Source: JABDMH01 sp965223165 (GTDB taxonomy: Bacteria; Bacteroidota; Bacteroidia; Chitinophagales; Saprospiraceae). Taken from it: 64,000 nt of DNA. Positions within the stretch are counted from its first letter, which is position 1, and every line of letters begins with the position of its first letter. The notes beneath the pieces are model-generated. The model did not search any database, was not told the DNA's origin, and worked only from the letters and a program-made list of their open reading frames with translations. The translations under genes were made by a program, and so were the position numbers. Below are positions 8,267 to 17,435 of the stretch, in pieces. Location: contig CBDCVQ010000011.1 of assembly GCA_965223165.1 (NCBI GenBank), forward strand, positions 186,001 to 250,000, given 5' to 3'.

Positions 8267-10822
8267 TTAGGTCAGCCTCGCGGCGCCTCCGGAAAAGTGC
8301 GTGTACACCAAGCCCGCCAAAGCAAAGAAGTAGAGTAGGCTACCCATCCACGATAAGATCTCACCGCTGAGGTAGGATGTCGGCTCATAGCTGAACGTAA
8401 TCTCATGCTCGCCGGCAGGAATACGCATGGCCCTCAAGAGATAGTTGGCTCGAATGTGATCTGTCCGTACCCCATCTATGCTTGAAATCCAATACTCATT
8501 GGGCCGATGCCATATCTCCGAGAAGACCACCAGCTTCTCGGTCCGCAAGCTGGAACGATACCTCACGCGACCAGGGACATACTCCAGCAAGTCCAGGCGA
8601 TCATCCGCGTCCACGGGCGTGATCGAAAACCCCTGCAGGTAGGACGCAAATTCCTCGTGCACGACCACCGGGGTATTGCCCACAATGTCCGCAAGGGCCC
8701 CCAGCTCCTCCGCTGCGCTCTCCACCCACCGAATGCTGTCGGCGAGCCAGAGATGTCCACTGGCCGTCACATTCGTTAGGACATCACGGGTGGTACTTCC
8801 TCGCTTGATGTAGCGGGTATTGAGCATATTGATGACGGGCGTGGCGACCCGATTGTTGCTGTCTCTGATCGCTCGGATCTCCGCCTCGAGGTAGTGGTCA
8901 ATCAGATCCTGGTAGCGCTGCAACTTGGCGCCATGGTTGCCGCCGATGGTGGCATGATAATATACGGGGCGAGCGTCTTGAAATACAGGCCGGGGAATAT
9001 CCACCATGCGGTCTCCTGGGCGGCTATCAGCCAGTATCAGCGAATCACCCGGTGTCAGCGGTACCAGTTCCTGCTGTATGCGCTTGCCCACAAAGTCCGC
9101 CGAATTGAAGTAGCGCTTGCCCACACTCCAGAGATCTCCCACAGACAGCACCAGGCAAAGGGAGGCAACATGGACCTTTCGGAGTGTGCCTCGACGATAA
9201 CCATAGATACATCCTGCCAACAGGATGAGTAGCAACAAGCTGCGCCGTGCATCGTTGATCAGCATTCCCCTACGATCTTGTCGCATCGCGGCCAACAGTT
9301 TGGACGTGGCTAGCTCAGAGTTATCGTGGTTTAGGTTAAGTTCCAGTCCTTTGTCCATGGTAGGTTGGCGGATCGACTCCCGATAGCCCGCCGAAAAGTC
9401 AGCAACCAGCGGCCCGAGGACAAGAATGATCAGACAAATGGCACTGAGACTCGCCAAAATCTGCCAAATGCTCCTTTCAACCATTTCCATGCCCTGGGTC
9501 AAAAGGATCTCCAGCCCTTTGACGGCGGTCCATACCACAAAAATGCTTGCCAGATGCAGCACCATGGTCGGGCTCCTGAATCTGTCATAAAAGGGGAAAT
9601 AATCAAACAGCAATCCATTGATAAAATCAACATTTCGCCCCCAGGCAATCAAGAGGCTCACCCCAATCAAGGTCAAGATCAGTCGCCTAAATGAAGTGCT
9701 ACTGCCAGATAACCCGAGTAAGAACAGCACTAGCACTGCTATCCCCAGGTAGAACGGTCCGGCTCGACTGGGCTGATCGCCCCAATAAAGAGGCACGATA
9801 AAGCCTTCATCTTCGCTGGCCAACCCCCGGATACCCTCCTGTCGGATGACGCGAAATGTCTCACTGCCCGGCCCCACCTTGGCAGTGTTCGTGCCTCCAA
9901 AGAGCCCTGGCACCAGGACCGTCAAAGTCTCACTGATACCCAGGCTATAGGCATTGGCATAGTCTCGAGCCAGGCCCGTTTTCGCGCTTGGATCTCCGTT
10001 GACGATCTTCTCGCCCCGGGTAGAGTGACGGCTGTAGTCGGCCGTGGTCCATAGTTGCGACACACTTGGCATCGCGGCTATCACCAGCGCACCCATCAAC
10101 ACGAGCGTCGCGACACCGGCCCTTTGATACTTACGTCGTCGCCATCCACGAAAGCCAAAGGCCCAAATGATGGCCGCTAGGAGAAAAGCATAGTAGCTGA
10201 TCTGCACGTGCTGCATGGCGATCATAAAAGAAGTGCCGCCCAAGATCAATAGCAGTGGCAGCGTAGCCGGCTTCTTCATATAGGCATAGACCCCCACCAG
10301 CAGCGGTACCGCAAAAGCGACGGCCCGTGCCTTGGAAGCGTGTCCCACCTCGACGATGACCAAGTTCTCCGTCGACAGCCCAAAAGCGAGCGCCCCGAAG
10401 AAGGCCAGGAAAGGCGAAAAGCCCAGGGCTACCATCGACAGATAAAAGCAAAGGAAGTAGAGATACAGTTGGAGCACCTCTGCCTTCAGCAGCCGGCTAA
10501 AAAAGCGTTGGATGCTAAGGGGCAGGTTGGAGGGATGGTAACTGTACATCAGGTCTGCCGGCATACCCGCGTACTGGCGATTGGACCATCGAGCCACCTC
10601 CCCTGTCTGCTCAAAGTGCTCCTGAAATTCCACCCGCGAACATGTCACTTGCAACTTATCCTTTTGGAGGAGACGCTTACCATGCAGGGTGGGTGCCAGG
10701 TAGGCATAGGCCACACCCAATAGTAGAAGAAGCAGCGCAGCGTGTCGGGGCAAGGCTCTCCTACCCAAAGCAGACGCCTTGGCCTCGGAGCCCACTAGCG
10801 CACGAATAGCTGCTCTCTTCAT
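8267..10822 (-). CDS. YfhO-family membrane protein
   Basis: This 851-residue protein has about twelve to thirteen predicted helices and a large extracytoplasmic region before the last helix. The C-terminal pattern ANYLLRAMRIPAGEHEI, followed by FSYEP and a final helix, is the hallmark of the YfhO family. YfhO proteins are GT-C-type membrane proteins linked to glycosylation of lipoteichoic acid and other surface polymers in Firmicutes and are common in Bacteroidota. The protein probably acts at the periplasmic face with a polyprenyl-phosphate sugar. It is alone on its strand, 126 bp from the S74 surface protein. Family assignment is firm and substrate is unknown. Confidence 0.85.
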   Translation of the reverse strand: MKRAAIRALVGSEAKASALGRRALPRHAALLLLLLGVAYAYLAPTLHGKRLLQKDKLQVTCSRVEFQEHFEQTGEVARWSNRQYAGMPADLMYSYHPSNLPLSIQRFFSRLLKAEVLQLYLYFLCFYLSMVALGFSPFLAFFGALAFGLSTENLVIVEVGHASKARAVAFAVPLLVGVYAYMKKPATLPLLLILGGTSFMIAMQHVQISYYAFLLAAIIWAFGFRGWRRRKYQRAGVATLVLMGALVIAAMPSVSQLWTTADYSRHSTRGEKIVNGDPSAKTGLARDYANAYSLGISETLTVLVPGLFGGTNTAKVGPGSETFRVIRQEGIRGLASEDEGFIVPLYWGDQPSRAGPFYLGIAVLVLFLLGLSGSSTSFRRLILTLIGVSLLIAWGRNVDFINGLLFDYFPFYDRFRSPTMVLHLASIFVVWTAVKGLEILLTQGMEMVERSIWQILASLSAICLIILVLGPLVADFSAGYRESIRQPTMDKGLELNLNHDNSELATSKLLAAMRQDRRGMLINDARRSLLLLILLAGCIYGYRRGTLRKVHVASLCLVLSVGDLWSVGKRYFNSADFVGKRIQQELVPLTPGDSLILADSRPGDRMVDIPRPVFQDARPVYYHATIGGNHGAKLQRYQDLIDHYLEAEIRAIRDSNNRVATPVINMLNTRYIKRGSTTRDVLTNVTASGHLWLADSIRWVESAAEELGALADIVGNTPVVVHEEFASYLQGFSITPVDADDRLDLLEYVPGRVRYRSSLRTEKLVVFSEIWHRPNEYWISSIDGVRTDHIRANYLLRAMRIPAGEHEITFSYEPTSYLSGEILSWMGSLLYFFALAGLVYTHFSGGAARLT

Positions 10823-10948
10823 CCTATCACGACCGGATGTATCAACGACAAATGTAAGAGCATCAACGGGTAATGCACACCTTGCTAATAGGATATCTAA
10901 TCAGTGATATGAAAAGCACTGTCTGGGCCAACAGCCATGCCAGCCAAG

Positions 10949-12781
10949 TTAATCTGGCTTGCTGGAAGCCACTGACTTGACCGTCTGTGAAGCCGAGCGG
11001 TTCATCAGTGCTTCAATCCAGATCATGCGTTTCTTCAGTAGCTCCACCTCGGCGCGGTAGTCATCGATCTCCTTAGACTGTTGATCAATGATGGACTGTT
11101 GCTCCTGCACTGCTTTGACCAGCGGCACGACAAACGTGGCGTAGCGCAATCCATACGGATCATCGGCGGACGAAGGTGCTTCTACGGCGCTGAAATCAAA
11201 ACCAAGCGCCTGCGCAGCGGCCTCTACCTCCTGCGCAATGAAGCCAGTGTATTTGGTGGTCTCCTTGGACTTGGCCGCCTGCGACAACCCTTCCGGGATC
11301 GTCTTGCCCGTGATCTCAGTCAGCCGCTCCATATCCATCTGATACGTGATGGGACGCAATTGGTTGATCAATTCGAGTCCGGGTACATCCTGTTGGACAT
11401 TGGTCTTCACCCGACCGTCTGAGGTGGCCGTCCAGTTGACCACCCCACCGATGGCGGCAGTCGTCGCGTTGCCAATGAAAACCTCATTGTCGGCAGTGAC
11501 ATTGGTCTGATAGCCCAAAGCAATCGAATTGGTCCCCGAAGCCACCGACTCCGTACCGATGGCGATGGCAAAGTTTGAATCTACTTGCACGTCATATCCC
11601 AGTCCTACTGCCTGTTCGCCTTCAACTAAGCTGGAGTAACCCATCGCTATCGATCGCTGCCCCTGAATGCTGGTCTGATAGCCAATGCCGATCGAACGTG
11701 ACACCGGGATGGTTCCTTGTCTGCCGATGGCGATGCTATGATTGGCCGTGATATAGGACAAGTATCCGATCCCGATCGAATTGGTACTGTGCACTCGGGC
11801 GATACCACCAATGGCGATGGCATTGTCTGCCTCGGCCCGCGCGTCATACCCCAAGGCGGTGCAAAAATCACCATCGACGTCAGAGTACGCTCCTATAAAG
11901 GTATTGTAGTTGCCCAGCGTGGTACCAAAGTCCGCGTAAGCGCCCATGCCCACATTGTCTTCTCCCTCGCGATTGGTATAACCCGCCTTGAAGCCCACGT
12001 ATGTGTTGCGATTGGCATCATTGGTATTATTGGTTCGGTTGTTATCCCAACCGGAGTAGACTCCGACAAAGGTGTTTTTATCTGCGTGCTCTGTATTGGG
12101 GCCCGCACCCGCTCCAATCATCGTATTGTTGATGCCTTGTCCAATATCCGTACCTGCGGAATCTCCAAATCCCGTATTGTGGTGACTGTTAGACACATCG
12201 TATAGGGCCTCATTTCCCACGGCCGCATTGCGGTATCCGGTCGTGCAGGTGCGCAATGCAGCGCTCCCGACTGCTGTATTGTCACTTGCGGTGGTATTGT
12301 TGTACCCGCAGTCTTCTCCAATAAAAGTATTGTCTGATCCGGTGGTATTGTCCTCGCCCGACTGCTCACCCACAAAAGTGTTGTCGATCCCCGTCGTGTT
12401 GGCCTCACCTGATTCCGAACCAACGAAAGTGCAATCCGTACAGTTACTCGCTCGACCCGCATAACGACCGATGTATACGTTGTCCGTTCCCGTGGTATTG
12501 GTGTAGCCTGCATCCTCGCCGATAAAAACATTATCACTGGCCGTCGACTGCGTATGGCCCGCATCTTCTCCGATGAACACATTGTAACTTCCCGAGGATA
12601 GATTCGTACCGGCCGAGTCGCCGATCAGGGTATTGTAGTCGCCGGTAGTGATACTGACACCTGCCCCTGTGCCCAAGGTGGTATTGTCCGTCTGGGCGTA
12701 CACAGAACCACCCAGCGTCAACAGCAAGCACATAATGACAACTTTTGGCAGAGGTGACCAGCAACTAGTAAGTCGATTCAT
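10949..12781 (-). CDS. Secreted beta-roll repeat protein with C-terminal peptidase S74 chaperone domain
   Basis: This 610-residue protein starts with a signal peptide ending around VYAQ (residue 30). Residues about 33-300 are short repeats of the type NTFIGEDAGY followed by NNTTGSDN. Residues about 300-445 are YadA-head-like repeats (SIAIGxx, AIAIGT), which form a left-handed beta-roll. A peptidase S74/intramolecular chaperone domain starts at TSDGRVK (about 453), carrying the Ser and Lys of the self-cleavage dyad. A coiled coil (about 560-595) ends the protein. S74 domains drive trimerisation of fibrous proteins and then cut themselves off. This is probably a trimeric surface fibre. Its Asn/Thr-rich repeats make it a plausible acceptor for the neighbouring glycosyltransferases, which is inference. 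Confidence 0.85.
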   Translation of the reverse strand: MNRLTSCWSPLPKVVIMCLLLTLGGSVYAQTDNTTLGTGAGVSITTGDYNTLIGDSAGTNLSSGSYNVFIGEDAGHTQSTASDNVFIGEDAGYTNTTGTDNVYIGRYAGRASNCTDCTFVGSESGEANTTGIDNTFVGEQSGEDNTTGSDNTFIGEDCGYNNTTASDNTAVGSAALRTCTTGYRNAAVGNEALYDVSNSHHNTGFGDSAGTDIGQGINNTMIGAGAGPNTEHADKNTFVGVYSGWDNNRTNNTNDANRNTYVGFKAGYTNREGEDNVGMGAYADFGTTLGNYNTFIGAYSDVDGDFCTALGYDARAEADNAIAIGGIARVHSTNSIGIGYLSYITANHSIAIGRQGTIPVSRSIGIGYQTSIQGQRSIAMGYSSLVEGEQAVGLGYDVQVDSNFAIAIGTESVASGTNSIALGYQTNVTADNEVFIGNATTAAIGGVVNWTATSDGRVKTNVQQDVPGLELINQLRPITYQMDMERLTEITGKTIPEGLSQAAKSKETTKYTGFIAQEVEAAAQALGFDFSAVEAPSSADDPYGLRYATFVVPLVKAVQEQQSIIDQQSKEIDDYRAEVELLKKRMIWIEALMNRSASQTVKSVASSKPD

Positions 12782-13075
12782 TGGCTGTTCAAGGTATAGG
12801 TTAAAGATAATCGAATGTTTCTAACGCAATGCCATATCATGTGTGAAATTTGGTGAATATCAAGGGCAGCCCTCCAGCCCGTCCTGATCATGACGTTAAC
12901 GAGGCTTTACTCTATGGGCCAACGCGGTGTCGCGATACGATCGAGCAGGGAGCGACACCGTCTTCAGGTGCACTTCCTGGCCTCGATGAAATTGCGAGGC
13001 GAATCTCCGATATCCCTGCTCTGGCATGGCCTTTTCAGATCTAATGCTTATCCTAGCGTCTGTGTTTTTGGGGCG
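12782..13075. other. Gene-free interval upstream of the S74 gene
   Basis: No ORF here has recognisable similarity or coding character. The interval leads into the short inverted-repeat element at 13076. From 13127 to 13260 there is again nothing recognisable. Promoters for the divergent S74 and DUF2723 genes should lie in these stretches, but I could not identify a convincing box. Confidence 0.4.
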
Positions 13076-13126
13076 AGTAGAGTCTCGCATTAAATCTTGT
13101 GGTTAATTCTAATGCGAAACTCTACT
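13076..13126 (-). repeat. Internally deleted copy of the dispersed inverted-repeat (MITE-like) element
   Basis: This 51-bp hairpin has 17-bp arms with one mismatch (13076-13092 against 13110-13126). Read on the minus strand it is the left end of the element at 45567 joined directly to its right end. The internal part is missing, and the junction lies at a shared TCTAATG-like microhomology. It sits between two divergent genes and encodes nothing. Confidence 0.75.
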
Positions 13127-13260
13127 AGTATGCCGCATCGGCCTCTATTGACACCCGCCACTTGCTGTGACTCCTCGAAGAGCGGAGTAAGGCCATCGCC
13201 GATGACGTGCTGGATATGTCAGCGCGAGAGAGCCCATGAGAGGTTACACCGATCCACATT

Positions 13261-16200
13261 TTGAAGCAGATCGAGACATACAAATGGATAGGGGCGGCTG
13301 TCTTTTTGGTGGCCCTCATCAGCTATGCGCTGACGGCACAACAGACGGTGAGTTTTTGGGATTGCGGCGAATTTATAGCCGCTAGCTTCCGCCTACAGGT
13401 CACTCATCCGCCGGGCAATCCTCTGTACTTGCTCTTAGGAAGGCTCTTTACGATGCTGGTTCCACCATCTCAGGTGGCGTTGGCAAGCAATCTGTTTTCC
13501 AGCGTCTGTGCGGCGGCCACCGTATTTGTGCTGTATCACATCATTTATCTACTGACCCACAACCTCCAAAAGAGTCCATCCGAGCCACTGAGTATTGGGG
13601 CTGCCACAACGGGTTCACTCGCACTGGCCTATGCTCACACCTTCTGGGTGGCTGCGACCGAGTCCGAGGTGTACACGCTGGCGGTGTTGATGTTGGCCGT
13701 GCTCCTGTATGGCCTCATCCGTCTCGAGTCGTCCTCCGAACCTCGCCGCTGGTACCTGTTCCTTAGCTACATGCTGGGGCTTTCCCTGGCGGTGCACACG
13801 ATGAATTTGGCGGCGGCTTTTGCTGTCAGCATATTCATGGTGTTGCACTATTATGGCTTTAGCTGGGCCAAAGCAGCGGTCGGAGCGGCCCTGGGAGTAC
13901 CTTTGTTCTTTGTCCTCAGCAAAGTCTTGTTTCATTGGCCGCTAGCCTTGGCCGGCACCTTCGAATGGTTGTTTGTGAATGCCGTCGGACTCCCCTTTCA
14001 TTCCGGGGTGGTCTTGCTATTTGCGGGCCTCCTGTGTGCACTGCTATACGGTCTGGTGCGTGCCCACCAACGCAAGAACTCCTTCCTCGAGTTGGTGATA
14101 CTCGGCCTCTTTCTATTTATCCTAGGTTGGTCACCCTACGCAGTGGTGATCATTCGATCGGAAGCCACCACCCCCATCTCCACCAAAGTGGATGACATCT
14201 ACCGCCTGCAATCCTATCTGAAGTCGGAACAATACACGGAGTTCGCAAGCCGGCCGTTTCTCTACGGCAGGTTTTTTGATTCCCCCCTGGACAACGAGGT
14301 GCCCTTTGTCGATGGCAAACCCACAATCGTACGCAACCACGCCCTGGGTATTTACGAGGTGTCGGACGACGGCGCCTATACCAAGGCCAATTATGCCCGA
14401 GAGTTTCACGGCCTGTTCCCCCGGATGTTTGATCGCGGCCCCATCAACAAGGTCGGGTATCATTTGTGGGCAGACATTGAGGGCGCGGAGATCTCCTACC
14501 CTCAGGCAGGGCAGATCCTTCAGATCACGCAACCCTCCTTTACGGAGCATTTGAGCTTCTTTTTTGACTTTCAGGTGGGGTGGCTAAATCTGCGGTACTT
14601 GTGGTGGAATTTTATCGGTCGACAAAACAGCGTTTTAGGGGCGGGACACTCGCTGACGGGCAACTGGCTCAGTGGCATCCCGATCATCGACGATTGGCGA
14701 CTGGGACCACAACGCTGGCTGCCGCGGCGGCTGCAACAAGATCCAGCACGAAACACTTTCTTCTTTTTTCCAGCGGCGCTGGCACTACTGGGCATTATTT
14801 GGCTTGCCAGGCACAGCCGTAAGTACCTCCTAACTACATTGGCCGTCTTTCTGGCCTTCGGCATCGGTATTACCATATACATCAACCAAACTCCCCAGCA
14901 CATCTTCACAAGGGAGAGAGACTACATCTTTTTGGGTTGCTATTTTGCCTTTGCTATCTGGATCGGACTGGGTGTGCTCCAGCTCAACGACTGGCGCCAG
15001 AGGTACTGGCCGAGACAGGTGAGTGAGCGCCTGACCATGGCATTGGCTTTTGCCCTGGTGCCCTTTAGCATGGCGGTCCAGGGTTGGGACGACCACGATC
15101 GTTCGAAAGACACTTTTGCCAGAGATTTTGCCAAAGCCTATCTGGACTCCTGTGAGCCAAACAGCATTCTATTTACCGTCGGAGACAATGCGACCTATCC
15201 GCTCTGGTACTTGCAAGAGGTGGAAGGCTACCGAGCCGACGTGCGGGTGATTAACTATGACCTCCTAAACATCGGGTGGTATGTAGATCGCTTGCGTCAA
15301 AAGGTCAATCACAGCGCCCCGCTCCGCCTGAGCCTGCCCCTAGCCAAATACCAAGACGGCAGCCAGGCCATCTATAGCTACTACAATCCCAGCGGAGCCC
15401 AAGACACCCTGTCTATCTCCGAGCTGCTTGAGTATGTGACCTCCGCTGCCACGCGGGCTCCTAGCTACCGTCGACAGGTAAACGTGCTTCCCACCCAGCA
15501 CTTCAAGCTGGGCGTGGATAGCACGGCGTTTTTGGCCACAGGAACCCAGCCTTCACAGCTTCTGGGAGAATTCGTGGACACGATGGTTTGGGGGCTAGCC
15601 AAGGACACCTATGCCAAGGCAGATATCGTGGGCCTGGACATTATCTCACAGAATCTTGGTCGTCGTCCCATCTACTTCGCCAACACAGGCAACTATGATT
15701 TCCGCCTGGGGCTAGGTAAGTATCTGGTCGAAACAGGGCTCACCAGCCGGCTGCTCCCCGTGGTCGCCCGACCCGATGCCGAACAGATGAAACTGGTGGA
15801 TGTGGAGGTTGGACGGCGAGTACTGCTGGGCAGTATGGACTTTGCGTGGTTATCCGATCCGGACATCTTTCATCCGTTTGAAAATCAGAATATTGCCAGC
15901 GGCGTCTTCAGATCCTCCTTCTTTTATCTGGCACAGGGCTATTTGAGTCGGGGCGACTCTGCTATGGTCCAGCAGACGCTCGATCGAAGCATTGCGATGA
16001 TGCCTGACCGCACCGTCCCCTTTCGCGAGTTCATGTTTGATCTAGGCAAGACGTACTACAAGATTGGACAGGCCGACAAAGCCCGTCATTCGATTCGGCC
16101 GATCATGGACAATCTTCAAGCGGATATCCAATATCTACTGCAGAGCAAACCCAAGCGCCCACGGATCACGGTGGACAAAGTGACCAAACTGCTCAACAGC

Positions 16201-16320
16201 TACGAGATCATTTTCAAGGACCTGGAAGGCCGAGACCCCGGCCTGCATACGCTGCTGGTAGAATCTCGAAATAGATTGCAGGATCAAGTAAAACTGTGGG
16301 TGGAACGACATAATTTGTGA
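13261..16320 (+). CDS. DUF2723 (TMEM260-like) membrane glycosyltransferase-type protein
   Basis: This 1019-residue protein has about twelve helices and a large C-terminal periplasmic region. The N-terminus has the DUF2723 signature: after the first helix comes SFWDCGEF (Asp34, Glu37), then THPPGNP (about 48-54) and a LLLGRLF helix. DUF2723 contains human TMEM260, an O-mannosyltransferase, so this is probably a GT-C enzyme using a polyprenyl-phosphate sugar on periplasmic proteins. The start is a TTG. No in-frame ATG occurs before about residue 64, and a TTG start gives the N-terminal length usual for the family. It begins a rightward run with the SGNH, GT-C-like, small-protein and HTTM-like genes. 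Confidence 0.88.
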   Translation: MKQIETYKWIGAAVFLVALISYALTAQQTVSFWDCGEFIAASFRLQVTHPPGNPLYLLLGRLFTMLVPPSQVALASNLFSSVCAAATVFVLYHIIYLLTHNLQKSPSEPLSIGAATTGSLALAYAHTFWVAATESEVYTLAVLMLAVLLYGLIRLESSSEPRRWYLFLSYMLGLSLAVHTMNLAAAFAVSIFMVLHYYGFSWAKAAVGAALGVPLFFVLSKVLFHWPLALAGTFEWLFVNAVGLPFHSGVVLLFAGLLCALLYGLVRAHQRKNSFLELVILGLFLFILGWSPYAVVIIRSEATTPISTKVDDIYRLQSYLKSEQYTEFASRPFLYGRFFDSPLDNEVPFVDGKPTIVRNHALGIYEVSDDGAYTKANYAREFHGLFPRMFDRGPINKVGYHLWADIEGAEISYPQAGQILQITQPSFTEHLSFFFDFQVGWLNLRYLWWNFIGRQNSVLGAGHSLTGNWLSGIPIIDDWRLGPQRWLPRRLQQDPARNTFFFFPAALALLGIIWLARHSRKYLLTTLAVFLAFGIGITIYINQTPQHIFTRERDYIFLGCYFAFAIWIGLGVLQLNDWRQRYWPRQVSERLTMALAFALVPFSMAVQGWDDHDRSKDTFARDFAKAYLDSCEPNSILFTVGDNATYPLWYLQEVEGYRADVRVINYDLLNIGWYVDRLRQKVNHSAPLRLSLPLAKYQDGSQAIYSYYNPSGAQDTLSISELLEYVTSAATRAPSYRRQVNVLPTQHFKLGVDSTAFLATGTQPSQLLGEFVDTMVWGLAKDTYAKADIVGLDIISQNLGRRPIYFANTGNYDFRLGLGKYLVETGLTSRLLPVVARPDAEQMKLVDVEVGRRVLLGSMDFAWLSDPDIFHPFENQNIASGVFRSSFFYLAQGYLSRGDSAMVQQTLDRSIAMMPDRTVPFREFMFDLGKTYYKIGQADKARHSIRPIMDNLQADIQYLLQSKPKRPRITVDKVTKLLNSYEIIFKDLEGRDPGLHTLLVESRNRLQDQVKLWVERHNL

Positions 16321-16387
16321 TCTTAAACTCGCAATGCTTGGCTTGTGACGAAGACAAGTCCTCAGAAACCGTCGCGGACTGTCACTT

Positions 16388-17422
16388 ATGCAGGATCTAG
16401 ATGTTTTCTTCGTGACGCTCATCTTCCTCTTTCTGGTAGCCACCGCTGGAGTAGGTCTGATGGTGGGGGCTGCTAGAAGGAATCATCCGCCTTCCCAAAA
16501 CAGTCGTCTCGCTTGGCATCTACTACTCACCCTGTACTTTGGCCTGGCGACCTTCCTGGTGGCTGAATGCTACTATCGTTTTTTTATGGATGAGACCGAT
16601 GCTTTTGCCATCAACCGCATGACTACGCGTTGGATGCAGCGACATTACCAACTGAATAATTTTGGCACCCGTGACAACCGGGACTATCGACTGAAGACCG
16701 ATCAGCGAAGACGTATCACATTTATCGGAGACTCCTTCACGGCTGGTCACGGCATCAAAGCAGTGGACGACAGGTTTGCCAACCTCGTACGATCTGCGCT
16801 ACCTGCCCACGAAATTCATACCCTCGCTCGCAACGGACATGAGGCGAACGACTACCTACCACGGATTCGAAACCTGCAGGCACAGGGGTACGAATTTGAC
16901 CTGGTCGTGCTGGTCTACAACCTGAATGACATATCCTATCTCGTGCCGGAGAGAGCATCGATCTATGCATCTGTAGCTGATCTGATCGACCGTCAAAGCT
17001 GGTTGACGCGCAATAGCTATTTCGTCAACACGATGATCTGCCGATGGAAAGCGAGCAAAAATCCCCAATTGGCCAACTACTATGGCTTCGTCACCAGTGC
17101 CTACGGAGACGAGCGTTGGAAGGAACAATGCCAAGTACTGTCGTCGATCAACGATGAGATCGTGGCAGCGGGTGGACAGATGGTCGCCGTCACCTTCCCC
17201 TTTCTGAGTGACCTCTCGGAGCATTATGCCTTCCTTACGGCGCACCGGCAGCTCGAAGAGTTTTGGCAGGAGGTTGGGGTGCCACATTTGGATCTGGGAC
17301 CGTCCTTCTACGGTCGCTCGGAGAGAGCAATGACCGTCAATAGATTTGATCCTCACCCCAGTAAAGCCGCCCATGCCGTCGCCGCCGAGCAGATTTTGAT
17401 CTTCCTCCAATCGCAACTTTGA
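16388..17422 (+). CDS. Membrane-anchored SGNH/GDSL-family hydrolase
   Basis: This 344-residue protein has two N-terminal helices (about 5-28 and 43-62) followed by an SGNH domain. Block I is FIGDSFTAG with Ser116, and block III lies around VYNLNDI. The C-terminal DPHPSKAAH carries the Asp-x-x-His pair. It resembles the protein at 2773 in architecture but has one extra helix. The likely role is esterase or acyltransferase action on surface glycans. It lies 67 bp after the DUF2723 gene and 13 bp before the next GT-C-like gene, so the three are probably co-transcribed. Confidence 0.8.
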   Translation: MQDLDVFFVTLIFLFLVATAGVGLMVGAARRNHPPSQNSRLAWHLLLTLYFGLATFLVAECYYRFFMDETDAFAINRMTTRWMQRHYQLNNFGTRDNRDYRLKTDQRRRITFIGDSFTAGHGIKAVDDRFANLVRSALPAHEIHTLARNGHEANDYLPRIRNLQAQGYEFDLVVLVYNLNDISYLVPERASIYASVADLIDRQSWLTRNSYFVNTMICRWKASKNPQLANYYGFVTSAYGDERWKEQCQVLSSINDEIVAAGGQMVAVTFPFLSDLSEHYAFLTAHRQLEEFWQEVGVPHLDLGPSFYGRSERAMTVNRFDPHPSKAAHAVAAEQILIFLQSQL

Positions 17423-17435
17423 TCCCATCTCGCCC

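Noticed and set aside
11717..12464. Long open frames opposite the S74 repeat gene
   Set aside because: They are antisense shadows of the periodic repeats; the leftward frame has a signal peptide, repeat periodicity and an S74 domain.
12782..13260. Possible small gene in the S74/DUF2723 gap
   Set aside because: Only short frames without recognisable features on both strands; the one clear structure is the inverted repeat.
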